A stretch of 64,000 nt of DNA from RGIG7213 sp045540335 (lineage in GTDB: Bacteria; Bacillota; Clostridia; Oscillospirales; CAG-272): positions 91,767 to 155,766 of the forward strand of contig JAZQHC010000044.1 in NCBI GenBank assembly GCA_045540335.1, read 5' to 3'. The notes beneath the pieces are model-generated. The model was not told the origin of the DNA. It did not search any database and was given only the letters and a program-made list of their open reading frames with translations. This document shows positions 49,362 through 58,253 of the stretch, one piece after another. The translations under genes were made by a program, and so were the position numbers. Position 1 is the stretch's first letter. Each line of letters begins with the position of its first letter.

Positions 49362-50375
49362 ATGACAGAGAAACTTGAACAGATCAAACGCGCCGCAGAC
49401 GAAATGCTTGGTGCGGAAAATGCAGATCTTGAACAGATCCGCATAAGATTTCTTGGCAAAAAAGGCGAACTTACCTCTGTTTTGAGGGGGATGGGCGCAC
49501 TTTCCGCAGAAGAAAGGCCTATCGTTGGCGCACGCGCAAACGAAATAAGGCAATACATTGAAGAACGTATTGCACAGGCAAGCGAATTGCAAAAGACAAA
49601 AGCATCTCAGGCAAAGCTTGCAAAAGAAAAGCTTGACGTAACATTGCCCGGCAAAAGGATCGAGCTTGGAAGACGCCACCCGTTAGCACAAGTACAGGAA
49701 GAGATAGAAGACATATTTATCGGTATGGGCTTCGAGATAGTTGACGGCCCCGAGGTAGAGTATGATTATTACAACTTTACCGCGCTTAACACGCCTGAAA
49801 ACCACCCTGCAAGAGATACGCAGGATACGTTTTATATAACCGAAAATATTCTGCTTCGTTCACAAACCTCGTGCGTTCAGGCACGTACTATGGAGCATAA
49901 AAAGCCCCCGATAAGGATAATATCTCCCGGTAGGGTTTACCGTTCTGACGCGGTGGATGCAACGCACTCGCCCATGTTCCACCAGATAGAAGGGCTTGTG
50001 GTAGATAAAGGCATCACCATGGGAGATCTTAAAGGTACGCTTGAAATATTTGCAAAAAATATGTTCGGTAACGAAACGAAAATACGCTTCCGTCCCCACC
50101 ACTTCCCGTTTACAGAACCGTCTGCCGAGGTTGACGTTTCTTGCTTCGTATGCGGCGGTGAAGGCTGCAGGCTTTGCAAGGGCGAGGGATGGATAGAAAT
50201 ACTCGGTGCGGGTATGGTTCACCCCAATGTATTGCGCATGGGCGGCATCGACCCCGAAGAATACAGCGGATTTGCTTTCGGTCTCGGTATTGAAAGGGTA
50301 GTAATGCGCCGTTACAATATCGACGATATGCGTTTGCTTTACGAAAACGACGTTCGCTTCTTGAAACAATTTTGA
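49362..50375 (+). CDS. pheS: Phenylalanine-tRNA ligase alpha subunit
   Basis: 337 residues. An N-terminal coiled coil (about 1-85) binds the tRNA elbow region. The class II core follows: HPLAQVQEEIEDIFIGMGFE, GRVYRSDAVDATHSPMFHQI (motif 2), RFRPHHFPFTEPSAEVDV with a Cys-rich insert CFVCGGEGCRLCKGEGW, and GFAFGLGIERVVMRRYNI (motif 3). The Cys insert may bind zinc and is seen in other Firmicutes. It charges tRNA-Phe as an alpha2beta2 enzyme with PheT. AAAAGG lies seven bases before the ATG. Confidence 0.97.
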   Translation: MTEKLEQIKRAADEMLGAENADLEQIRIRFLGKKGELTSVLRGMGALSAEERPIVGARANEIRQYIEERIAQASELQKTKASQAKLAKEKLDVTLPGKRIELGRRHPLAQVQEEIEDIFIGMGFEIVDGPEVEYDYYNFTALNTPENHPARDTQDTFYITENILLRSQTSCVQARTMEHKKPPIRIISPGRVYRSDAVDATHSPMFHQIEGLVVDKGITMGDLKGTLEIFAKNMFGNETKIRFRPHHFPFTEPSAEVDVSCFVCGGEGCRLCKGEGWIEILGAGMVHPNVLRMGGIDPEEYSGFAFGLGIERVVMRRYNIDDMRLLYENDVRFLKQF

Positions 50376-50392
50376 CATAGGGGGAAACAGAT

Positions 50393-52795
50393 ATGAAATT
50401 ACCGCTTAAATGGCTTGCCGATTACGTAGATATCGGCAACCCCGATATAAAAACCTATTGCGAGGATATGACCGCCACAGGATCAAAGGTGGAAGGATAC
50501 GAGATCCTCGGGGAAGATATTTCAAACGTCGTTATAGGCAGGCTTGAGGCAATAGAAAAGCATCCCGATGCAGATAAGCTTGTGGTTTGTACCGTAAACG
50601 TCGGCAAGGAAGCACCGTTGCAGATAGTAACGGGTGCAAAAAACGTAAAAGAAGGCGACGTTGTTCCCGTTGCGCTTAACGGCTCTACGCTACCCGGCGG
50701 CATAAAAATAAAAACGGGTAAATTAAGAGGGGTCAAGTCTGAAGGTATGCTTTGCTCTATCGACGAGCTTAATCTTACAACGCACGACATGCCCGACGCT
50801 ATTGAAGACGGAATATGTATTCTTCCTTCAGATGCGCCCATAGGAAGCGATATTAAAGATTATCTTATGCTTTCCGATACGGTAGTTGAATTTGAAATTA
50901 CGCCTAACCGCCCCGATTGCCTTTCTGTTATCGGATTGGCAAGGGAAAGTGCAGTTACCGTAGGTGCAGAGCTTAAAACACGTACCCCCGTGGTTGAAAA
51001 CTGCAGCGGCAAGGTTGAAGATTATATTTCCGTTCGAGTTGACGAAAAGGAACTTTGCCCCAGATATACCGCAAGGGTGGTGCACAACGTTAAAATCGAG
51101 CCCTCGCCCCTTTGGATGCGTTCACGCTTAAGGGCGGCAGGGGTAAGACCTATAAATAACATCGTTGATATTACAAACTATGTTATGCTTGAATACGGCC
51201 AGCCTATGCACGCGTTCGACTACAAGTGCCTTAACGGTAATCAGATAATCGTAAGGCGCGCATCCGAGGGCGAAATATTCAAAACGCTGGACAGTAACGA
51301 CAGACAGCTGAAAGACAGTATGCTTGTTATTGCAGATGCAGAAAAGCCCGTTGCGCTTGCAGGTATAATGGGCGGCGAAAACAGCGAAATAACAGACGAA
51401 ACGAAAACGGTTGTATTCGAAAGTGCAAACTTCTACGGCGCGGGCGTAAGAATAACTTCGCGTGCGCTTGGTATGAGAACAGAGTCCTCCGGCAGATTCG
51501 AAAAAGGGCTTGACCCCGAATTGACCGTTGACGCGGTAAACCGCGCGTGCGAATTGGTACAGCTTCTCGGTGCGGGTACGGTTGCCGAAGGTATTATCGA
51601 CGTGTATGGCGATAAAAAGCCTGAAACGGTTATAAAGCTTAATGCAGATAAAATAAACGAATTTTTGGGTACGTCAATTCCCGAAGCGGATATGCGTGCT
51701 ACGCTTGAAAAGCTGTGCTTCCGCCTTGATGGCGACGATATCCACGTTCCTTCTTACAGAAGCGACGTTGAATGTATGAACGATATTGCCGAAGAGGTTA
51801 TCAGAATATACGGATACAACAATATCGAATCAACACGCTTCCGCACCTCTGCAGCAGAGGGCAAGCTTACCCCGAAGCAGAAATATTACAGGGGCTTGTG
51901 CAATACGCTTTGCGGTATGGGTATGTACGAAATAGAAACCTTCTCGTTTATTTCGCCTAAATATTACGATAAGATAAACCTGCCCGAAAGTGCAAAGCTT
52001 CGCAAAAGCGTTGTTATCAGCAACCCGCTGGGCGAAGATACAAGCGTAATGCGTACTACGGCAATTCCTTCCATGCTTGAAGTCCTTGCAAGAAACAACA
52101 ACTTCAATAATACGGATTGCTCGCTGTACGAAATGGCAAAGGTGTATATACCGAGAGAGGGAATAGTAACAAACAATAAAGGTATCCCCGGTGTATTGCC
52201 TGAAGAAAAAATAAAGGTAGTTATCGGTACGCTTAAAGGCGATTTCTATTCACTCAAAGGTGTCGTTGAAGCCGTTCTTGACTATTCCGGTGTAGAAGGG
52301 GTAGAGTATGAAGCTGTATCCTCCTGCCCGATATTCCATCCCGGAAGATGTGCAAAAATAATGAAGGACGGCGTAGAAATAGGTATATTTGGTCAGGTTA
52401 ATTACGCAGTGTGCGAAAATTATTCCATTGACAGGCCTGTTTTCCTTGCCGATCTTGATTTTGATTCTTTGCTTGAAAACGCAGGCAAAACCGCGCAGTA
52501 CAAGCCCTTGCCCAAATTCCCCGCAGTAACGCGCGACTTCTCGTTTATGTGCGATGTGGATCTTGAAGCGGCGAAGATCGAAAAGGTAATGAAAAAGTCA
52601 TTAGGCAAGCTGCTTGACGGTTATAATCTGTTTGATATTTATATCGGCGAACAGACAGGCGGCAAAAAGAGTATCTCGTATTCCGTTATGTTAAGGGCGG
52701 CAGACAGAACACTTACCGCAGAAGAAACAGACAGCGCGTGTGCAAAAATGCTTCGTGCACTGAATGAAGAGCTTGGTATTACCATAAGAACCTGA
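50393..52795 (+). CDS. pheT: Phenylalanine-tRNA ligase beta subunit
   Basis: 800 residues, full length. Domains: N-terminal EMAP/OB tRNA-binding (about 40-150, HPDADKLVVCTVNVG, VKSEGMLCS), B3/B4 editing (about 205-380, PRYTARVV, PINNIVDITNYVMLEYGQP), B5 (about 400-470), catalytic-like core, and the FDX-ACB anticodon-binding domain at the end (PLPKFPAVTRDFSF, SYSVMLRAADRTLT). The B3/B4 domain removes Tyr misattached to tRNA-Phe. It follows pheS by 17 bases, with GGGGG before the ATG. Confidence 0.97.
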   Translation: MKLPLKWLADYVDIGNPDIKTYCEDMTATGSKVEGYEILGEDISNVVIGRLEAIEKHPDADKLVVCTVNVGKEAPLQIVTGAKNVKEGDVVPVALNGSTLPGGIKIKTGKLRGVKSEGMLCSIDELNLTTHDMPDAIEDGICILPSDAPIGSDIKDYLMLSDTVVEFEITPNRPDCLSVIGLARESAVTVGAELKTRTPVVENCSGKVEDYISVRVDEKELCPRYTARVVHNVKIEPSPLWMRSRLRAAGVRPINNIVDITNYVMLEYGQPMHAFDYKCLNGNQIIVRRASEGEIFKTLDSNDRQLKDSMLVIADAEKPVALAGIMGGENSEITDETKTVVFESANFYGAGVRITSRALGMRTESSGRFEKGLDPELTVDAVNRACELVQLLGAGTVAEGIIDVYGDKKPETVIKLNADKINEFLGTSIPEADMRATLEKLCFRLDGDDIHVPSYRSDVECMNDIAEEVIRIYGYNNIESTRFRTSAAEGKLTPKQKYYRGLCNTLCGMGMYEIETFSFISPKYYDKINLPESAKLRKSVVISNPLGEDTSVMRTTAIPSMLEVLARNNNFNNTDCSLYEMAKVYIPREGIVTNNKGIPGVLPEEKIKVVIGTLKGDFYSLKGVVEAVLDYSGVEGVEYEAVSSCPIFHPGRCAKIMKDGVEIGIFGQVNYAVCENYSIDRPVFLADLDFDSLLENAGKTAQYKPLPKFPAVTRDFSFMCDVDLEAAKIEKVMKKSLGKLLDGYNLFDIYIGEQTGGKKSISYSVMLRAADRTLTAEETDSACAKMLRALNEELGITIRT

Positions 52796-52830
52796 TTTTA
52801 AAATCTCAGCACAAGCGTGCTTTAAATAAT

Positions 52831-52863
52831 AACATCCCCCCGATTAAACCTCGGGGGGATGTT
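52831..52863. terminator. Bidirectional terminator between pheT and yitT-like gene
   Basis: AACATCCCCCCGA and TCGGGGGGATGTT form a perfect 13-pair stem with a seven-base loop. It sits between convergent genes and can serve both. Confidence 0.85.
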
Positions 52864-52886
52864 GTTTATGTTAAGCAAAATTGCTT

Positions 52887-53798
52887 TTATTCTGCTGCTT
52901 GTTGCACTTTCGGCTGTTCCTTGGCGGAAAAAACGTCGGCAACCTCGGTAATCGTTATGTATGCACTTGGGTCGTTAGTATGCACGATATCCTTCATTTT
53001 TCCGATTTGGAAACGGTTTACAACAACGTAAACCATCGTTTTTTCACCGCCGGAATAATATCCCTTTGCAGACATCGTCGTTATTCCGCATTGAAAATAT
53101 TCCGAAAGCTGTTGGCAAACCACATCTGCCTTTTCGGTAATTATCATTGCCGCCTTTGCGCGGTCTAAACCTTCTACTATAAAGTCAACGGTTTTTAATG
53201 CCGCCATATACGTTACGATAGAATAAAGCGGCAGTATCCAGCTTTCCAAAATTACACCGCAGACTACGTAAAGAATAACGTTATACACCATAACGAACGT
53301 GCCTACCGTCATTCCCAATTTTTTAGAAAATATAACTGCCATTACTTCTATGCCGTCCATTGCGCCGCCAAAACGGATAGTCATACCGCTTCCCATGCCC
53401 GAAATCATGCCGCCAAAAAGGGCGCAAAGCAAAAGGTCCTCACCTGCAAGGGGGGAAGCCATGCTTACGTCGACGGGCAGAACGTCTGTGATCATCCATG
53501 CGAAGAAGGAATACATTATTACTTCAAATATAGCATATACGGTAAAAACACCGCCTTGCCGTTTTAAACTGTATAAAAACAACGGTACGTTCAATAAAAC
53601 AAGGAAAAACGAAAGTGTAAATCCGGGCGGCGTTATCTGCGAAAGCAGCATTGAAGTGCCGGAAATTCCGCTGTCGTATAACTTTACGGGGGCAAGAAAA
53701 ACGGTAACCCCGAAGGCGTTAACAATGCCTGCTACGATAAGTAAAAGAAAATTTGAAATATGTAATTGCTTAAGTAATGCTTTTATCTTTACTTTCAT
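52887..53798 (-). CDS. YitT family membrane protein (DUF161/DUF2179)
   Basis: 303 residues from ATG 53798 (GGAAAGGAG ten bases before). N-terminal part with about five helices: FLLLIVAGIVNAFGVTVFLA, DSGISGTSMLLSQIT and FGGMISGMGSGMTIRFGGAM with DGIEVMAVIFS. A C-terminal cytoplasmic DUF2179 domain follows (AAMIITEKADVVCQQL, GYYSGGEKTMVYVVVNRFQI), a PII-like fold. The family is common in Firmicutes, often in several copies. Its transported molecule is unknown. It is a single-gene unit. Confidence 0.92.
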   Translation of the reverse strand: MKVKIKALLKQLHISNFLLLIVAGIVNAFGVTVFLAPVKLYDSGISGTSMLLSQITPPGFTLSFFLVLLNVPLFLYSLKRQGGVFTVYAIFEVIMYSFFAWMITDVLPVDVSMASPLAGEDLLLCALFGGMISGMGSGMTIRFGGAMDGIEVMAVIFSKKLGMTVGTFVMVYNVILYVVCGVILESWILPLYSIVTYMAALKTVDFIVEGLDRAKAAMIITEKADVVCQQLSEYFQCGITTMSAKGYYSGGEKTMVYVVVNRFQIGKMKDIVHTNDPSAYITITEVADVFSAKEQPKVQQAAE

Positions 53799-53943
53799 TG
53801 ATATAATACTCCTTTCCGACTTCGCATTCAATTATATTTCATTTAACCTATAAATTAGTGTAATATGTGAAAACAATTCAAAAATAAATCGCACGCCAAG
53901 AAAAAATATGCATAAATAAATATTGTTTTATCGAAATTTTTAC

Positions 53944-53971
53944 TTGACAAATTTCAATTTTGATATATAAT
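53944..53971 (+). promoter_or_regulatory. Promoter of the HMA metal-binding protein gene
   Basis: TTGACA (53944-53949), 16 bases, TATAAT (53966-53971), with a second TATAAT directly after it. A near-consensus strong promoter. Confidence 0.8.
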
Positions 53972-53978
53972 ATAATCA

Positions 53979-53994
53979 GTTAGCAAATGCTAAC
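53979..53994 (+). promoter_or_regulatory. Palindromic operator at the HMA gene start site
   Basis: GTTAGCA-AA-TGCTAAC, a perfect 16-base palindrome, sits on the expected transcription start of a strong promoter. Position and sequence style (TTAGC..GCTAA) resemble DtxR/IdeR- or Fur-class metal repressor sites, so metal-dependent repression is likely; the regulator itself is not in the window. Confidence 0.6.
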
Positions 53995-54019
53995 TTTTAA
54001 ACATGAAAGGAAACGGAAA

Positions 54020-54274
54020 ATGAAAATAATTTTAAATGTAGAGGGTATGATGTGCGGTATGTGCGAAGCACATATGAACGATGCGATAAGGTCATCCTTT
54101 AAAGTAAAAAAGGTAGTTTCTTCGCATAAAGATTCGCAAACGGTTATTGTTACGGAAAAAGATATCCCAAACGAACAGCTTGCACAAGCAGTTAAAAAAA
54201 CGGGGTACAAGCTTCTCGGCGTAAAGCGCGAAGAAGAAGTAAAGAAAAGTTTATTTTCAATTTTTAAAAAATAA
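54020..54274 (+). CDS. Small HMA-domain metal-binding protein
   Basis: 84 residues from ATG 54020 (GAAAGGAAACGG upstream). Ferredoxin-like heavy-metal-associated fold: KIILNVEGMMCGMCEAHMND with the CxxC metal site near residues 12-15, then VTEKDIPNEQLAQAVKKTGY. The tail after about residue 65 is basic (KREEEVKKSLFSIFKK). CopZ-like proteins carry Cu(I) to P-type ATPases, but no ATPase is near, and the operator looks more like an iron- or manganese-type repressor site. It is a stand-alone gene. The metal is therefore open. Confidence 0.82.
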   Translation: MKIILNVEGMMCGMCEAHMNDAIRSSFKVKKVVSSHKDSQTVIVTEKDIPNEQLAQAVKKTGYKLLGVKREEEVKKSLFSIFKK

Positions 54275-54287
54275 TTCAAAATCGAAA

Positions 54288-54318
54288 GGGCAGGCGGTGT
54301 ATATTACACAGCCTGCCC
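54288..54318. terminator. Hairpin between HMA gene and Na/Pi transporter
   Basis: GGGCAGGC (54288-54295) and GCCTGCCC (54311-54318) with inner GTGTA/TACAC pairs. A T-rich tail follows on the minus strand (TTTCGATTTT), where it ends the Na/Pi transporter gene; it is weaker on the plus strand. Confidence 0.6.
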
Positions 54319-54340
54319 AAGCTTTATATCGGGGTATTTA

Positions 54341-56089
54341 TCAAAGTGAATATTTCTTTTTGTACATGTCGTACTTTGAAGCAAAGCTTTCGTTTCTGCC
54401 GGATTTAACGCCGCCCAGATATTCGTGAACGCCGACATCACCCGCAACCTCGATTATAGCAACGCCTATGTTAGAGCAATGGTCCGAAACGCGTTCGAAG
54501 TTTGTAAGTAAATCGGAAAGTATAAAGCCAAGCTCGATAGTGCATTCGCCGTTTTGCAAGCGCGAAACGTGCCTTGTTTTTATTTCAAGTATCAAATCGT
54601 CTATACATTCCTCAAGCGGTTCGATATCCGTTGCAAGAAGAAGGTTGTTTTCGGTAAACGATCTGTATGTAAGCTCTACTATTTCATCAAGCGCGAACTT
54701 AAGTATCTTAATGTCGTTATTTGCTTCGTCAGAGAAGGATATCTTCTTTTCGTGCATTTCTATCATCGTATCGGTGATATTTACTGCATGGTCGCCTATA
54801 CGTTCAAAATCGCCGATAGTGTGAAGAAGCTTTGCTATCTGGCAACTGTCGGTTACGGAAAGATCCTTAGACGAAAGCTTGACAAGATACGTACCCAGCT
54901 GGTCTTCGTATTTGTCTATTTTAAGCTCGTTTTCGTAAATATCGTCTATAACCTTCTGATTGAAATTTCCAAGAAGGGAAACCGCATCTTTAATGCCTTT
55001 TACGGAAAAAGCAGCCATGCTTGCCGTTGCGTTATTACATTCAGATATAGCAAACGAAGGGGTATTCAAAAGTCTTTCGTCGATAATAGGTAACGATTTT
55101 TCTTGATCGTCGCCCTTTACTATCTTTTCCGAAAGCTTGATAAGTGCATTGCGGAAGGGCAACAACATCACCGTCGTTACTACGTTAAATATACTGTGGA
55201 ATACGGCAATGCCGAAAGCGTCTATCGCTGTATCAAGAAGTGCAATTTCTATTACAGCATCAACGATACTGTAAATAACAAGAATGGTGAAAGTACCGAT
55301 TATGTTAAATGAAATATGCAATACCGCAACGCGCTTCGCGTTTTTCGAAACGCCTATACTTGATATAAGGGAAGTTACGCAGGTACCGATGTTTTGCCCC
55401 ATGATTATCGGTATAGCCATGCCGTACGTCATGCCGCCGGTAAGAGAAAGAGATTGCAAAATGGCAACGGAAGCAGCGGAACTTTGGATAATACCTGTAA
55501 ATACGGCACCAACTAAAACGCCGAGTATAGGATTGTTAAACATCGTTAAAATGCTTGCGAATTTTTCAGATTCGGAAAGCGGTGCCATCGCATCGCTCAT
55601 AAGCGACATACCGAACATAAGTATCGCGAAGCCTACCAATATCGCGCCGAGATCTTTTCTGCGCGACCTTTTTGACGTCATTATCATCAATATGCCTATC
55701 AAAGCAAGTATCGGTGAAAAGTTTGTGGGCTTTAAAAGTCTTATAAAAATATTTCCGCCGTCATCAAGGCCGACAAGTGCCAAAAACCACGCAGTAAGCG
55801 TTGTGCCTATATTTGAACCCATGATAACGCTGACGGTTTGCGAAAATTGCATTACGCCTGAGTTAACAAGACCTACCAGCATAACCGTCAATGCAGAAGA
55901 AGACTGTATGGCAATCGTAATGCCCATGCCCAACAAAATACCTTTTACGGGGTTTGAGGTAAGCGAGTTGAGGGCTTTTTCCAATTTGCCGCCCGTCATT
56001 TTTTCAAGACCGCTTGACATAACGTTCATACCGTAAAGGAAAAACGCCAAGCCGCCCATAAGAGAAATGACCATAGAGAAAATGTCCAT
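54341..56089 (-). CDS. Na+/phosphate cotransporter with PhoU-like domain
   Basis: 582 residues. The N-terminal about 330 residues hold two inverted NptA-type repeats: LFLYGMNVMSSGLEKMTGGK, GITIAIQSSSALTVMLVGLV and GAVFTGIIQSSAASVAILQS (the QSSS/QSSA motifs), GQNIGTCVTSLISSIG. The C-terminal about 200 residues are helical and PhoU-like (LLHTIGDFERIGDHAVNITD, FERVSDHCSNIGV), each with the E/DxxxD pattern that binds metal in PhoU. It probably imports phosphate with sodium. It stands alone with its own upstream region. Confidence 0.92.
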   Translation of the reverse strand: MDIFSMVISLMGGLAFFLYGMNVMSSGLEKMTGGKLEKALNSLTSNPVKGILLGMGITIAIQSSSALTVMLVGLVNSGVMQFSQTVSVIMGSNIGTTLTAWFLALVGLDDGGNIFIRLLKPTNFSPILALIGILMIMTSKRSRRKDLGAILVGFAILMFGMSLMSDAMAPLSESEKFASILTMFNNPILGVLVGAVFTGIIQSSAASVAILQSLSLTGGMTYGMAIPIIMGQNIGTCVTSLISSIGVSKNAKRVAVLHISFNIIGTFTILVIYSIVDAVIEIALLDTAIDAFGIAVFHSIFNVVTTVMLLPFRNALIKLSEKIVKGDDQEKSLPIIDERLLNTPSFAISECNNATASMAAFSVKGIKDAVSLLGNFNQKVIDDIYENELKIDKYEDQLGTYLVKLSSKDLSVTDSCQIAKLLHTIGDFERIGDHAVNITDTMIEMHEKKISFSDEANNDIKILKFALDEIVELTYRSFTENNLLLATDIEPLEECIDDLILEIKTRHVSRLQNGECTIELGFILSDLLTNFERVSDHCSNIGVAIIEVAGDVGVHEYLGGVKSGRNESFASKYDMYKKKYSL

Positions 56090-56245
56090 AATAAACTTCT
56101 CCTTATATAGCTTTGTAGTTGAAATGTATAATTATATACGCCGTTATTGTACATTCAAAAATGTAATATGATTGAACTTTATTGTAAAAAAAAAGTTAAT
56201 AATTAAGTTTATTTGTCGAATAGATTTCAAACTTTCTATTTAATA

Positions 56246-56274
56246 TTGACTTTTTTTCTTCGCCATGATACTAT
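56246..56274 (+). promoter_or_regulatory. Promoter of the GNAT-ZIP-pseudouridine synthase operon
   Basis: TTGACT (56246-56251), 17 bases, TACTAT (56269-56274), about 30 bases before the acetyltransferase ATG. Confidence 0.65.
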
Positions 56275-56305
56275 AAATTACAGTAAAAAACGGAGTGTTT
56301 TGATT

Positions 56306-56749
56306 ATGGAAAATATAATTGTAAAGAAGTTTAACGAGCTTACAAACAGGGAAGTATATGAAATACTGTCTGCAAGGTGTGCGGTTTTCGTGGTAGAGCA
56401 GGAATGCCCGTATCAGGATCCCGACGGGAAAGATCTTGAATCTTACCACTTATACATCAGTGATGAAAACGGCAAGGTGCAGGCATATTTGCGTATATGC
56501 CCCAAGGGTGTCGCAAGGGAAGATGTTGTAATAGGCAGGGTTATAACCGTATCCCGCGGGACGGGCCTTGGCGGAAAGCTTGTAAAATTTGCAATACAGT
56601 ACGCAAAAGAAGAATTGAAGTGTAACAGAATAGTTATCGGTGCGCAGGTGCAGGCAAAGGGCTTTTATGAAAAATGCGGCTTCATCTCGCTTGAGGAATA
56701 TTATATGGAAGACGGTATTCCCCACGTGATGATGCATATCAATTTATAA
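56306..56749 (+). CDS. GNAT family N-acetyltransferase, ElaA-like
   Basis: 147 residues from ATG 56306, though the frame is open further up without an SD. Seen: EILSARCAVFVVEQECPYQD, a hallmark of ElaA, HLYISDENGKVQAYLRI, the acetyl-CoA loop RGTGLGGKLVKFAIQYA, and the C-terminal FYEKCGFISLEEYYMEDGIP. The acceptor substrate is unknown for the family. It is first in a run with a ZIP transporter (15 bases on) and a pseudouridine synthase. Confidence 0.88.
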   Translation: MENIIVKKFNELTNREVYEILSARCAVFVVEQECPYQDPDGKDLESYHLYISDENGKVQAYLRICPKGVAREDVVIGRVITVSRGTGLGGKLVKFAIQYAKEELKCNRIVIGAQVQAKGFYEKCGFISLEEYYMEDGIPHVMMHINL

Positions 56750-56763
56750 GCGAGGGTGGTTAT

Positions 56764-57519
56764 ATGCCGGTATTATTAACCGCGCTGGGGGTTGGAGGCG
56801 CAACGGTGATAGGTGCGCTTTTGGGATTTTTATTTAAACACCCATCGCATAAATTTCAAGATATAATACTTTCGTTTGCCGCCGGGGTAATGCTTGCGGC
56901 AGCCGTTATAGGGCTTATTATGCCGTCACTTGAATACGGCGGCAGGCTGTCTGTTGTGATAACGGTGGTGGGCATATTTTGCGGTGCGGTATGTCTTAAC
57001 CTTATTGATAAGATAGTTCCGCACTTGCACAAAATAACAGGGGTAGAATATGAGGGCCACCCTTCAAAAACCGCCCAGCTTAACAAGGTTTTGCTTTTCG
57101 TTATAGCGATTGCGATACATAATCTGCCCGAGGGCATCGCCGCAGGCGTAAGCTTCGGCACGGGAAACGTTTCGCAGGCGCTTACCGTTGCAGGCGGTAT
57201 TGCTTTGCAAAACATACCCGAAGGTATGGTTATTATCGCCCCTATGATAGCAAGCGGAATATCAGGTAAGCGCGCCTTTATCATTGCCATGATGACGGGT
57301 GTAGTAGAGGTTATAGGTACGTTTTTGGGCTATTTCGCCGTGAATATATCGAGCGCTGTGTTACCTTTTGCCTTGGCTTTTGCAGGCGGAACGATGCTTT
57401 ACGTTATCAGTGATGAAATGATACCCGAAACGCATTCGCACGGTAACGAATGCGGCGCAACGTATTCGTTGCTGGCAGGCTTTTCACTGATGCTTGTTTT
57501 TGATTTTTTACTGGGGTAA
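56764..57519 (+). CDS. ZIP family metal transporter, second copy
   Basis: 251 residues, about eight membrane helices. Seen: AIHNLPEGIAAGVSFG and ALQNIPEGMVIIAPMIAS, the two metal-site helices, where the second has QN rather than HN as in the GufA subgroup, and VEVIGTFLGYFAVN. It moves zinc or other divalent ions. It differs clearly from the ZIP gene at 1579 and is cotranscribed with the acetyltransferase. GCGAGGG lies eight bases before the ATG. Confidence 0.9.
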   Translation: MPVLLTALGVGGATVIGALLGFLFKHPSHKFQDIILSFAAGVMLAAAVIGLIMPSLEYGGRLSVVITVVGIFCGAVCLNLIDKIVPHLHKITGVEYEGHPSKTAQLNKVLLFVIAIAIHNLPEGIAAGVSFGTGNVSQALTVAGGIALQNIPEGMVIIAPMIASGISGKRAFIIAMMTGVVEVIGTFLGYFAVNISSAVLPFALAFAGGTMLYVISDEMIPETHSHGNECGATYSLLAGFSLMLVFDFLLG

Positions 57520-57528
57520 GGTACTTTG

Positions 57529-58188
57529 ATGATCGACATACCGATTTTGTACGAAGATAAATATTTGTTGCTTTGCCAAAAGCCCGCGGGTGTTCCGTCG
57601 CAGCAGGATATTTCAGGGCAAGAGGACTGTTTAAGCATATTGGCACAAAGGTATCCTAAAATAACGCTTATTCATCGGTTGGATGTGCCCACCGGCGGCG
57701 TTATGATGTACGCTAAAGCCCCCGCATATGCAGGCAAGCTTTCGGGGCTTGTTCAAACGCACGGTGAAGGCGGTATGTGCAAAACGTATCTTGCCGTGCT
57801 TTCAAATACGCCCGATTTTGAAGAAGGGCAGTTAACCGACCTTTTATTTCACGACAAACAAAAAAATAAAGCTTTCGTAGTGCAAGACGTGCGAAAAGGC
57901 GTTAAAGAAGCCCGCCTTTTGTGGAAAAAGCTTTGCACCGACGAAAGCGGAAAAACGCTTGTATCCGTATCGCTTTTAACGGGCAGAACGCACCAGATAC
58001 GCGTGCAGTTTGCCTCTCGCGGATGCCCCGTTTGCGGAGATGGAAAGTACGGCAGTAAACAAAAATGCCCGTATATTGCGCTTTGGTCGCATAGGGTACA
58101 GTTTGTCCATCCGTTTACGGGCAAATTGATTAGTGCCGAAAGCTATCCGGATAAAAATTCTATTCCGTGGAACAGCTTTTCCTTTTGA
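57529..58188 (+). CDS. RluA-family pseudouridine synthase
   Basis: 219 residues from ATG 57529. Seen: YEDKYLLLCQKPAGVPSQQD, the catalytic Asp in LIHRLDVPTGGVMMYAK (usual pattern HRLDxxTSG; here TGG), KTYLAVLSN and LLTGRTHQIRVQFASRGCPV with GDGKYG. The family changes uridines to pseudouridine in 23S rRNA or tRNA. There is no S4 domain, so the target is not clear; it may be an RluA or TruC-like enzyme. It ends at a bidirectional terminator. Confidence 0.9.
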   Translation: MIDIPILYEDKYLLLCQKPAGVPSQQDISGQEDCLSILAQRYPKITLIHRLDVPTGGVMMYAKAPAYAGKLSGLVQTHGEGGMCKTYLAVLSNTPDFEEGQLTDLLFHDKQKNKAFVVQDVRKGVKEARLLWKKLCTDESGKTLVSVSLLTGRTHQIRVQFASRGCPVCGDGKYGSKQKCPYIALWSHRVQFVHPFTGKLISAESYPDKNSIPWNSFSF

Positions 58189-58212
58189 TATTTGAATTTT
58201 TGATTGTAAAAG

Positions 58213-58253
58213 GAATACCGCCGCATCGAAAAAACGATGCAGGCGGTATTTTT
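58213..58253. terminator. Bidirectional terminator, pseudouridine synthase / rlmA-like
   Basis: AATACCGCC-GCATCG pairs with CGATGC-A-GGCGGTATT around A6, with T-runs on both sides, between convergent genes. Confidence 0.85.

Noticed and set aside
55284..56036. 250-codon open frame opposite the Na/Pi transporter
   Set aside because: It mirrors the hydrophobic helices of the transporter and has no start signals.
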